Assembly (NCBI RefSeq): GCF_000213175.1
Contig: NW_009799100.1
Span: forward strand, 3,607,762-3,671,761
DNA from: Neurospora tetrasperma FGSC 2508
Taxonomy: Eukaryota; Ascomycota; Sordariomycetes; Sordariales; Sordariaceae
Length of the DNA: 64,000 nt
Reading direction: 5' to 3'
Both the position numbers and the translations under genes were made by a program. Shown piece by piece: positions 47,472 to 58,232 of the stretch; the stretch's first letter is position 1; every line of letters begins with the position of its first letter. Below the pieces are notes generated by a model, which was given only the letters and a program-made list of their open reading frames with translations, ran no database searches and was not told where the DNA came from.

Positions 47472-48737
47472 ATGACCTCGAAATTCTCGTCTCCGTCGGA
47501 TCGCGACAGTTCCGCCGGTGGCGACCAGCAAGCTGCTTTTTCCTCGTCCTCCGCTCGGCAGAGCAGGAACGGGGCGGCTTCCCATATTGGGCGTCCCAGA
47601 CCTTCTACAACTACTTCCCGCGGCGGCTTCGCCAGCGATGAACGGTCGACACGAGATGGGATGACCGACTACGTGTATGAAGAAGACGCCGACGAGAAAG
47701 CAGAAGAAGCACGACACGGCAGCAAAAGTGGAAGCGATGTTGAGATTGAAGATATCACGGACGCGCCGCGATCACCACCAGCAAATTACTCACGACCACG
47801 GCCAGCGCAATCACCACAATCGACACCAAACATTGACAAGTCACCAGAAAGGCCACCACCTCCACCACCAAAACACCAAAAGAAGACCCTGCCCGGAGAC
47901 CCAGCTTATGTTGCACCCATAGGCAAAATTGGGCCAATAGGGAGCACCCCCAAAATCGCTTCCCGCAGCAACAGCGAAAAGGGCGGCATCTCCGTCTCTC
48001 CCTCCTCGCGCCCCCAACTCCCTCCCTACATCGGTTCCTACCTCAAAGGCAAAACCGTTGACGAATACGGGGATATCATCGATCCCCGAACAGGTACAAT
48101 CCTCGCTCACGCCGGAGGCGATTTACCTTCGATTGTGGGCAGGCAAGTGTCCAACGACCAGGGGGATATCTTGGGGGATGAGGGGGAGTTGCTTGGATAT
48201 GTGGCTGATGTTGAGGTTGGGAAGAAGACTGCTTCTCCCGAGGAAGCAGCACCAAAACCGATGATGAGTCTTGCAGAGATTATGAGCAGAAACAACACGG
48301 CGTTGATGGTGGATCATGACGGCAATATTTTGGACGCGCAGGGGAATGTGGTGGGAAAGTTTTTGGATCATAACAATCCTGTGCATAGGGAGAGGCAAGA
48401 AAAGGAGGAGGATCAGAAAGGAGAGGGGAAGGGGAAGGGGAGGGGGAGAGAGGAGGAAAGGGGGGTACCTGTGCCACACTATGAAGAGGCTGACAAGGAT
48501 GAGAAAGAGGGAGCTGCCGAGGAAGAGCCGCAACGTGAACAATCAAGACCACCGAGGAGAACGGAAGAAGAGAGGAGGGCCAACGCGGCTGCGTGGAGAA
48601 AGGAGAATCCGGGGGAGAGCCCCTCGGACATCTTTCTGGATGTCAAGTCGACGACGGAGGGGATTCAGTTGACGATTAGGATCCCCACTGTGTTTGGGAA
48701 TGGCCAGCAGTTGAAGCCAAACATTTCGTTTTCTTGA
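47472..48737 (+). CDS. Protein D: DUF3659-like repeat protein
   Basis: Single exon, 421 residues. Residues 1-180 are disordered and rich in Ser, Pro, Arg and Asp, with a Pro-rich run (PERPPPPPPKHQ) that could bind SH3 or WW domains. From 193 come two half-repeats in tandem (GKTVDEYGDIIDPRTGTILA and RQVSNDQGDILGDEGELLGY), and from 279 a third (MVDHDGNILDAQGNVVGKF). These have the G-x-V-D-x-x-G-D/N-I-x-D-x-x-G-x-V-I-G pattern of DUF3659, which is much expanded in protein E. A highly charged segment (EKEEDQKGEGKGKGRGREEE) follows, then a C-terminus that alternates hydrophobic and polar residues (IQLTIRIPTVF). No membrane segment or signal peptide. Function unknown; a scaffold or structural role is suggested by the composition only. 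Confidence 0.82.
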   Translation: MTSKFSSPSDRDSSAGGDQQAAFSSSSARQSRNGAASHIGRPRPSTTTSRGGFASDERSTRDGMTDYVYEEDADEKAEEARHGSKSGSDVEIEDITDAPRSPPANYSRPRPAQSPQSTPNIDKSPERPPPPPPKHQKKTLPGDPAYVAPIGKIGPIGSTPKIASRSNSEKGGISVSPSSRPQLPPYIGSYLKGKTVDEYGDIIDPRTGTILAHAGGDLPSIVGRQVSNDQGDILGDEGELLGYVADVEVGKKTASPEEAAPKPMMSLAEIMSRNNTALMVDHDGNILDAQGNVVGKFLDHNNPVHRERQEKEEDQKGEGKGKGRGREEERGVPVPHYEEADKDEKEGAAEEEPQREQSRPPRRTEEERRANAAAWRKENPGESPSDIFLDVKSTTEGIQLTIRIPTVFGNGQQLKPNISFS

Positions 48738-51532
48738 GCAGCATTGTATGGGCTACTTTGTCAAAAATGGGATTAGAGCGGGCGTTATGGGAGTTTGAAA
48801 GACTGATTGATGTAATGGTCAAAGGGGGAACAGAAGCACCAAAAGTTAGCAGTACCTGTACATGCGGCAACTTTACGAATAGTCACAGCACCGAACATGG
48901 CGTTAGTCAAGGTAGGTAGAGGCATGTAAACTCAAGTAGAATCAACGTATATTAGTGGGGCCATGGCAACGACGGGCGTTCCCCCTTTCAGCTCCAGCTT
49001 CTTCAGATCTCCTTCCAGAAAGAGAGAAGCGCCCGCTCTGCCAGTGTGAGCGCGGGAAAGACTTCTCACAATATTGGACCCTGAGCAGGAAAAGCGGGCA
49101 AACTGGGACGACGGAGAGAGCCAAGAAATGGAATCAAGATCGTACACTAGGGGGAAAGAAGCAAGCGAGACCAAGTTTCCCGAATCCCTCCCATAAGTCA
49201 CCCACTCAACCACTCAGCTCTTTCCCCCATCCACCCAAACCAAGAACACCCCGATAAATCCTGTTTTCTGGAACATGTAAGAAACGGGGCTAGTGTACAC
49301 AGAAAACGTTGAAACTCCGGTCCGGGGAATAATGATGGAGTAACGGCCCGAAATCGAAGAGATCGACCTCTGTCTCCGCTTGTGCCTTGATGGGGTGACA
49401 TGACGTTTTCCCCAGCACCGGTGATGTGGGTTGCGTAAGCTTTTCAACTTGACGCACTTGCATCATTCCATCCATGCCTACCTGCCTGTCCTGTCGCTCG
49501 TACCTAGGTGCGCCTCTCTAGCGTCTCGGGCATAAAACAAGATGTGGCCCAGTTCCAACAATTGGATTATATGGTACGATATGTGTCGATCTTCTTTTCG
49601 AGCAAGGAAAAGAATATGTACACCATACTAGTGCAAGACCGTCCGAAAGACGGTGGGATGGTGATAGTGGCGAAGAAAAGCGGAACCTAATCGTGGACAG
49701 GATCAGAACCTAAATCTGAGTACACGTGTACCTGAAAAGACGAAAGACAAGAAAACGTGGAACTGAAACCTTATGAAAACGTGGGGGGGCGTGGAGATAT
49801 CGAAACCATGACTTACACTAGTAAATTCTCCGAAATCAGGGTTACCTCACCTTGCTTATTATTGTTAGGATGTCTCACCTGCAGTGTACAACGACAACGG
49901 CAACGGCTGGATAGATACCGAGAGCCAAGGTACTCTGAACAACGACACGGCTTTTTGATAGAGCTGATATCCCGGAGTTCGACTTTGCCACAATGATAGA
50001 AGAGCTTCAAGCCACACTTTAAGTGAAACCGGCCTCGACAACAACGGAGGTAATGATGATGATATAAGTGTATACTCGCATGTATTAGTTGTTGCCCATA
50101 ATCCAATAAGAGCTCTAGGACGGTACTTCACTGCCCTTGTCTAACTCACAAAGCCGCTGATATCCTCACGGACATGTGTAACCTACCGCCATGGTTGATC
50201 CCGGACATTTTCCCAAGTGTCTAGAATTAAGTGTCTATGCGAGAGGTGCATGTTCCGTTATGACTCCGCTCCGTCATCCCGTCCGTCATATGCCACGAAT
50301 GAGAACACAATGGATAAACCCATTTCATCAGCCCATGAAGGTAGAGTGAGGATGAATTGTTTGGATAGGTTGAACAAGAACTTACCTGGAGGTAGCCCAT
50401 GAAGTCATTCCATGTACGCCGCGGCGCGGTTAGACCATGTCTAGGTTGTCAGGTTCTCGAAACTATCTGCTCTTCCTTCCTTTGTCATGCGAGGCCGCTT
50501 CAGCGATTCTATTTCCTTCCGCTGCCTAAGTACAGACTTTATCGACATCTCGGAAGACGATGGTGAAAGTCGATCACTCCAGTGCAGTTCAATGATGATC
50601 TTGCCTCCCTCGTCCGATCTTGACATGCAAAGAAAAAAAAAGTCACATTCTCGCCTTTCATACGGTCTTGCCCTTTATGCCTTTCCTTTTGTAGAAGGTC
50701 GATAGGCAGGAATGACCACCGTTGCCAACATGCCAGTCATGCTTTCGAAAGGAAGGAGGCAACTTGCCATTCACCTTGTACTGTCACTGGGTATCGTTCT
50801 TCCCACCATGCCATGAATGATGCTTCTCTGATGATGCTTTTCTTGCTCGCTCGAGCCATCCATGTCTTTCAATCCTTGGATTTCACTTCAAGTTGTTACC
50901 TGAGCTTTGAGCCTTTCGCGAACGATGCCGTACCTACATCACAGCCAGTGGAATTATCTCATTGGATGTTTCGTCCACCACTTACACCACTTTTCTTCAC
51001 TTGACATACTTGAATGGGCACTTGATGTTGGCCATGTGGCGTTCACCATATCTTACGACGCTTCCGAGTGGCTCCCAAAAGTGAATGCGTGTGGAGGGAT
51101 GGTGCTTGTCTTTAACGTAAACCGGGGAGGTCCTGTGTAGTGTGAGGTGAAGAAAGCAACAGGAGGGGAAAGGACTGGGAACCTGACTCGAGAAATCACC
51201 TTGAAACCCAAAAGACTGCTCCGTGACGTAACTCGTCAAACCGCAATGACGTCCAGAATATCCGTCGTAAACCCAACTTTCTACTTACTGCAACACATAG
51301 TACTGACGCAGGGACTAAGGGACGTAACGTGACAAGAAAGCATAAAGGTCTCACTGTCCACCTGTGGTTCCGTCGTCTGGGATATCTCAATTCTCGGAAT
51401 AGCTTCACAACACTTGATCAACAATAAACGTTTACTTTTACCAATTGCGAGTTCAATAATAGCAAGAACACTATTACACTCAATAAACTTACTCTAGAAA
51501 CCCGCCTGGCCACAACCTGACTTCATCCCCCA
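48738..51532. other. Intergenic, gene-poor
   Basis: About 2.8 kb, bounded on the right by the assembly gap. No coding frame has recognisable content. GGTAGGTAG occurs near 48911. Part of the promoter of gene E may lie in the last section or in the gap. Confidence 0.5.
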
Positions 51533-52435
51533 NNNNNNNNNNNNNNNNNNNNNNNNNNNNNNNNNNNNNNNNNNNNNNNNNNNNNNNNNNNNNNNNNNNN
51601 NNNNNNNNNNNNNNNNNNNNNNNNNNNNNNNNNNNNNNNNNNNNNNNNNNNNNNNNNNNNNNNNNNNNNNNNNNNNNNNNNNNNNNNNNNNNNNNNNNNN
51701 NNNNNNNNNNNNNNNNNNNNNNNNNNNNNNNNNNNNNNNNNNNNNNNNNNNNNNNNNNNNNNNNNNNNNNNNNNNNNNNNNNNNNNNNNNNNNNNNNNNN
51801 NNNNNNNNNNNNNNNNNNNNNNNNNNNNNNNNNNNNNNNNNNNNNNNNNNNNNNNNNNNNNNNNNNNNNNNNNNNNNNNNNNNNNNNNNNNNNNNNNNNN
51901 NNNNNNNNNNNNNNNNNNNNNNNNNNNNNNNNNNNNNNNNNNNNNNNNNNNNNNNNNNNNNNNNNNNNNNNNNNNNNNNNNNNNNNNNNNNNNNNNNNNN
52001 NNNNNNNNNNNNNNNNNNNNNNNNNNNNNNNNNNNNNNNNNNNNNNNNNNNNNNNNNNNNNNNNNNNNNNNNNNNNNNNNNNNNNNNNNNNNNNNNNNNN
52101 NNNNNNNNNNNNNNNNNNNNNNNNNNNNNNNNNNNNNNNNNNNNNNNNNNNNNNNNNNNNNNNNNNNNNNNNNNNNNNNNNNNNNNNNNNNNNNNNNNNN
52201 NNNNNNNNNNNNNNNNNNNNNNNNNNNNNNNNNNNNNNNNNNNNNNNNNNNNNNNNNNNNNNNNNNNNNNNNNNNNNNNNNNNNNNNNNNNNNNNNNNNN
52301 NNNNNNNNNNNNNNNNNNNNNNNNNNNNNNNNNNNNNNNNNNNNNNNNNNNNNNNNNNNNNNNNNNNNNNNNNNNNNNNNNNNNNNNNNNNNNNNNNNNN
52401 NNNNNNNNNNNNNNNNNNNNNNNNNNNNNNNNNNN
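51533..52435. other. Assembly gap of 903 N
   Basis: All bases are N. The true length and content are unknown. The gap ends directly in a poly(C) tract 55 nt before the start codon of gene E, so it covers most of that gene's promoter. Any reading frame drawn across it is meaningless. Confidence 0.99.
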
Positions 52436-52460
52436 CCCCCCCCCCCCCCCCCCCCCCCCC
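52436..52460. repeat. Poly(C) tract, at least 25 nt
   Basis: At least 25 C in a row, opening directly from the gap, so the real tract may be longer. It is followed by (AC)n and the leader of gene E; the start codon is 29 nt downstream. On the other strand it is poly(G), able to form quadruplex structures that commonly stop sequencing reactions. Confidence 0.9.
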
Positions 52461-52489
52461 ACACACACAATATATCACAACCATCAAAA

Positions 52490-55400
52490 ATGAGCGACAT
52501 CGCCAAGAAAACCCTTCCTGCCGGCGCTCAACAGCAGGGCGCCAAAACAGCCGACACTACCTCCCAGGCCGACCCCTCAGCTCCTCGCTCCACCCACGCC
52601 GGCGAAGAAGGTGCCTCCTATGTGGGGGGCTCTGAGTCCTACTCCCATGAGGCCGAGTCCTCCGCTGAGGGTGGGGAGTACACCCACGCAAAGCAGGGCG
52701 ACGAGCACCTCGAGGGTATTGAAGAGGAGTCGGGAGAGATCCTTATGAAGGATGAGGAGGAGGGAGCCGAGAAACCTTCTAGTGATGAATTCGAGAAAGT
52801 AGAAGCGGAAGGTGATGATGCGAGGACGGAGCTGGAGGCTCAGAGCAGGGAGCCGGCGGACTTTGATGTTGGTGATGATGATGAGACGGAGGAGACGGAG
52901 TCCAAGGCTCAAACTCAGACTACTGAGGGCCAAGAGGAGGCTGCTTCTGCCATTCCTGCTACCGAAACCGGGGAGGGCAGACCTGAGGAGCGGTCTACTG
53001 TTAGCGAGGCCTCCGAAGCCAAAATGTCTGAGACCTCCGGCAAGACTTCATTGCTCACCGAGCAAGCCAAGGAGGCCCTCGACAAGGCCTCGAAGGACCA
53101 GCCCACTGAAGAAGCGCGCGAGTCTTTCCTCCAATCTGCCAAGGACGGTCTGACGGCCGGAAGCACCATGACCGGTGTAACCAAGAAAACGGGCCAGACT
53201 GAGACTTCTGCAGCGCAGTCGCAGCCGCAGGAACAGGCTTCGCACCCCAGCGACGAAGTCTCTGGTTCTCATCAGTACACCGTTCAAGGAGAAGGGGAGG
53301 AGGGTACTGCCACCGGAACCAAAACTGCTCCCAGCGAGTACACCGCTACTGGTCCCGACACTCAAGCGCAGCAGACCGGCACTTCCCAACCCAGCGGCGA
53401 AGTCTCCAGGGAGCAACAATACGCCCGCTCCGTTACCTTTGACGAGTCGCAAAACAAGTCTCAGGAGGCGCCGACCGAGTACACGGGCGAGGACTCCGGC
53501 TCCGCGATCGGAACCGAACAGACAGCCACGCAAACTGGCACTGGCTACACTGGCACTGGCTATACCCAGTCGCAGTCGCAACCCCAGCCATCCCACCCAT
53601 CGGACGAAATCTCGGGCACGAACCAGTACACCGGCACGGGAACTACCACTTACGACTTCGGCACCCGCACCGCTACCGCGCCAACCCAAATCGGCGAAAC
53701 CGACCAAACCGGCGAGGGTGTCCCCACGGGCGAGTCCGTCACCGTCGCCGAACACCTCGACTTCTCGGTGCTCAAGAACGGCAAGGTCAACAAGGGTGGT
53801 AATGTCATTGATTCCGATGGTAAGATTGTCGGGCGCGTCGTGTCGGGTATCCTGCAGTACCTCGTCGGCAAGAAGGTCGACGAGAACGGGGACATTTGGT
53901 CTGACAATGGAAAGGTGATTGGCAAGGCGGAGCCGATTTCCGACAGCGAGCGGGAAGATATGCTCAAGGAGCCGGCGCCCTTTGAGAGCTTCCCCGACGC
54001 GGTCGTGGACGGGAACGGCATGGTGGTCAGCAATGGGGAGTGGATCGGTAAAGTTATCGAGGGTGATTTGAAGGTGCTGAGAGGCAAGAGCGTCGATGCG
54101 GATGGCGACATTATGGATAAGGCCGGGAACGTGATTGGCCGTGCGGAACGCTGGGAGCCAGAACCCGAAGAGGAGCCTGAGCCCGAGCCCGAAGTGGACA
54201 AGAGCATTTTGGCAGGGAAGAGGGTCAATAAGGCTGGCAATGTGGTTGATGGCTCAGGAGTCATCTATGGTCGCGTGGTGGAGGGTGATGTGAAGAGAAT
54301 GGTTGGTCGCATGTGCGATAAGAATGGCAACGTTCTCAGTGAGAGCGGTGATATTCTCGGCAAAGCCGACCTTGTGCCCGAGGGTGAGCGCGAGGGTATG
54401 AAGGAGGGTCCCTTCTCCGAGCTTGAGGGCTGCACCGTTGCCAAGGATGGAACCATCGTCACTCCTGGCGGTGATATCGTCGGCCGTCTCGTCAATGGCG
54501 ACCCCAAGGTGCTCTTTGGTCGTCCTGTCGATGACGATGGTGATGTTCTCGACAAGAACGGTAACGTCCTCGGCCATGCTGAGCGCTGGACGCCCGAGGA
54601 GGTTTTGAGGAAGAAGAACCCCATGTCTGGCCGCAAGGTGAACCGTGAGGGCAACGTCGTCGATGAAGACGGTAACATCATCGGCAAGTTGACTTCCGGT
54701 GACCCTCAATCTTGCTCCGGTAAAGAGATTGATGACGACGGAGACGTTGTCGACAACAAGGGTACTGTCATCGGCCACTGCACACTCCTCGAGGATCTTA
54801 GAGAAGAGGAGTCGCCCGAGGAAAAGGAGAAGAGGGAGCAGGCCGAGAAGGACAAGAAGCTGGCACTCCAGATGGCTGTCTGCATTGAGCAGTGTCTCGA
54901 CAAGATTCGCCCGCTTTGCAAGATGATCACCGAGGTGAGTTTCTCACGTGTATTACTTTGATCACTTACCTATCAGTCACTGACCAACGAGTTTTGAACA
55001 ACAGAAAATCGACAAGGCCGAACGCACTCCCGAGGATGAGCGGGACGAAGAGGCGCTCGTCAGGGAAGTCAGGCCTTTGATCGAGGAAGGTGGTCGTATC
55101 CTCACCGAGGCCAAAGGTATCATCAAAGGTCTCGACCCCGATGGCCGCATCGCAGCCAACGCCAAACATAAGACTGCTTCGCGCGAGGCCACTCCTGAGG
55201 AGTACCATTTGGCTGAGGTCCTCAAAGACCTCACTGGTGACATTACCCAGTGCATCGAGAACGCCAAGAGAAAGCTTGAAGACATGCCTCATGCGAAGAA
55301 GGAGCTCAACCCTCTCTGGGGTCTTCTCAACGAGCCACTCTTCCAGATCCTGGCTGCCGTTGGCTTGCTTCTGGCCGGTGTTCTTAACCTTGTCGGCAGA

Positions 55401-55625
55401 TTGGTAGGTGTACACATATCTACCCGTCATTTTCTTGCTCTGGCGAATGGTGCTAACAGAGTTGTGCAGCTGAGCGGTCTCGGTCTTGGTGGGCTCGTCG
55501 ATGGCCTTTTGGGAACACTTGGTCTCAACCGCGTCCTTGAGGGTCTTGGTCTTGGATCCCTCACCAAGAGTTTAACTGGAGCCAGCAAGAAGAAAAACAG
55601 TGGTCTCTTGGGCCTTGGTGGCTAA
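52490..55625 (+). CDS. Protein E: large DUF3659 repeat protein with hydrophobic C-terminus
   Basis: Exons 52490-54934, 55005-55403 and 55470-55625 give 999 residues. Residues 1-420 are acidic and disordered, with three copies of a motif like HPSDEVSGSHQYT (near 251, 300 and 367). Residues about 426-770 hold ten half-repeats in five pairs of the pattern V-N/D-x-x-G-N/D-V-x-D-x-x-G-x-I-I-G-R/K (examples KVNKGGNVIDSDGKIVGRVV and KKVDENGDIWSDNGKVIGKA); this is DUF3659. A charged helical part follows (about 775-905), then a hydrophobic stretch (LFQILAAVGLLLAGVLNLVG) and a Gly/Leu-rich tail ending GLLGLGG. Fungal pipelines often call such proteins LEA domain protein, and I believe the C-terminal region matches DUF6987. 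The second intron (66 nt) keeps the frame, so retention would still give protein. Membrane or lipid association at the C-terminus is inferred. Confidence 0.88.
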
Positions 55626-58232
55626 ATATGTGCGGGATAATGGGATGTTTTGGTCGTGGAATGTTTGGATATGGTAATGTTAATTGTTATGATAAGTTAA
55701 TGTGTGTCATGAATCCGGTTTGTGAATGTTAGTCTAGTTTCTTTCCAAGATCTTGGTTAAATGGTTCAGTGTTTACAGTTGAGTGTCCTACTCTAATATT
55801 CAGTCATTCTTCCCTCTCTTGTCCTAGAAAAAAGTTGCAAATTCTTGGATGACAGGAGACTTATTAATAGGCATATGAATTCCAAGTTTTGTATCACGAC
55901 AAGGGCAATGGACCTTTTCCCCTTGAGAAGAGTTGAATCCAGGGCCGAAAAGGACAGGCGTCGAATTACACTTGATCAGGAGAAGTTGACTCACCACCTA
56001 AAAATGTTAGTGTCAGCAACCCGAGCGGACGGTTCGCTTCCCCTACCCACTGCATGTCGAGTGGAACAGTCAACAGACAGACCTCAGAGACCGTATCCTG
56101 GCTGGCATGAAACGGATGGAGTTAGCAGATCTCGACTATGTATCACCGCCGATGCCCCGTGGTGTTGTCTCTCTTATCGCCGGCCACGTCAACTGTCAAG
56201 ACGGGAGTGACGACGCCGTCAAGGCTACGAGTACGTACATATCATGATGTTTCTTGAACCCTGGCGTGTCGATGTTGGTCTGGAAGAACGGCCAAGAGCG
56301 GAAAACGGCCTTCGGTGCATGCTCGGCAGTTGTTGTTGACATGGACAAGGATGAGAGGCTCTCACCAAGGAAACATTTCTGGAGCCGTGGATCGGTGGAC
56401 TCTGTGGGTTCAGCGTGGACTGGGTGGGGCCTGAGAAAAGGGTGGACGGCGGCGCAAGTGGATTTGCGGGGAGTGGTGTGAGCGATATCGGAGGTAGTAA
56501 TTTGACTGTCGCAGCTCAATGTTGGAGACGTGATTGGTCAATTCGGCCACAGCTCGCAGTCTCAAAGAAGAACCTTGACGGTTGGTAATGGGGTGATGGT
56601 CGGTAGCGACGTCGGAGCATTTAGACATAACCTTCGTTGCTAGGTTGGTTTTTGTTGTTATTGACTTTGTGGTACTGAGAATGAAGCTATTCAGGAACAA
56701 TGAAAGGGCATTATGAGAGCAAACTTGGAAGGCGGAAAGTCACCCCCCACATATTCGTTGTTCTGAGGATTCGCGGCTGCCATGTGTGACACTAGCGATG
56801 CAGGGAAACGGGACCAGTACTTAGCGTTGGCCCAATACGTGGACGGTGAAGCTGGTGGCTACCAAGCAAAACATTCCATGGAATGTAGTCGCACGACCAC
56901 ATCATTGTCGGGCTAGATATTCGCCATTTTCGAGTTATGAAACTATCTGTTTATCATCTTGGGAGACATTTACGATGAAGTAGTGCTAGCCATGATCTCG
57001 GAAAGCATGATTGCTGTGACGCTGTTTGCTGTTCTCCACCGAAACATGGTGGTGGAGGTGGCCTTTTCTCCGAATTTTTGATGAATTCCCGAACAAACAT
57101 CGGTCCGCAGTCACGTTCCCTCGCTCCCCCGCCGTTGCAGAGTGCCGTACCTGTGATTGTCCTGGTGCCGTCCGTGATTGGTCTTGACGGTGGCTTGCCC
57201 TGCATGTTTGTGCCTGACGTGTAGTCGTACTGACGGGATATTGGATGACTCCAACTTGGACACCCACACACTCTTCCGTCGGCTGTCCGCTGTGTCGCGT
57301 GTGTTCCAACAAGGAACTAACTGACCGTGTTCAATGTCAAATGTTGCCGTCTTCTTTTTCGGTACGGGTTCGGGGATGCTAGGAATATAGGCAAGACGTA
57401 AAAGACGAAGCTAAACAAGGGTGGCGGGTCTTGTGAGGCTCGGACAGAAGGAGCCGGCCGGCTGTTTCGTGGACCACCACAAGACGAGATCAAAGCGTCT
57501 ACAAGATGGCACAAGACACTTGAAAGTCAACACTTCTAACTTCCTATTCACAACCGCCACATCGAATTCCCATCGCCTTCTGGTGGAAAGATGAGAAATG
57601 TCCAAAAGTTCAAAGGAATCGGCAGAACCCAGAGCCAATCACAGGCTCGTGCACCGCAGTGGCTGCTTCCGAAATCGCCACTACACTTTGCCAGCAATAA
57701 GCCGCCAGGGACCTGTCATTGGCTGAGATCACCCAAACCTGGCCTCTCGAGTTCCACCAGCCTGACTGTCGCGATCAGAGTACCCCACACTTATGACTAT
57801 CGTGCCGGCCAGAGTCAAATTTTTGAGCCCGGGCGGCGGTTCGACTCACATTGCTCCCGGTTCCCGGACGGTCTCGGTCTGGTAGTCGCTACACTGACCA
57901 CACTGCATTGACGGATTCATCAATTGTCATCTACACAGACGGACACTCTGCTTTCTTCGTAAGTCTGTCTTCTTGCTCCCTTTTCTTCCCTTCCCCATTC
58001 CTCGCCAAACCCACATCCATCATAAAACCCTTTGATGTTTTCCTAGTATTACAGGAATAACCTACAATCCTCCCTAATATCTATTTCCTGCTGCGTCCTC
58101 AGCCGACGATATTCCTCTAACAAAGCCACTGTTGTATAGCTTGTGGTCCCCCCCGCCGCCGCCCGCGTGTAACAGCAATTCGTTATCCTCCCAACCGCTC
58201 CCAATACACCATATATATCCTCCAAGGCCGCG
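55626..58232. other. Intergenic, promoter side of acetolactate synthase
   Basis: About 2.6 kb without a recognisable gene. A TGACTCA heptamer lies at 55987-55993, far from the next start codon. From about 57940 the sequence is CT-rich and includes GTAAGT at 57959, so a 5' UTR intron is possible. Frames on both strands here show no known domain. Confidence 0.5.

Noticed and set aside
51489-52506. Long minus-strand frames running through the N region
   Set aside because: They consist almost wholly of unknown bases and exist only because N is not read as stop.
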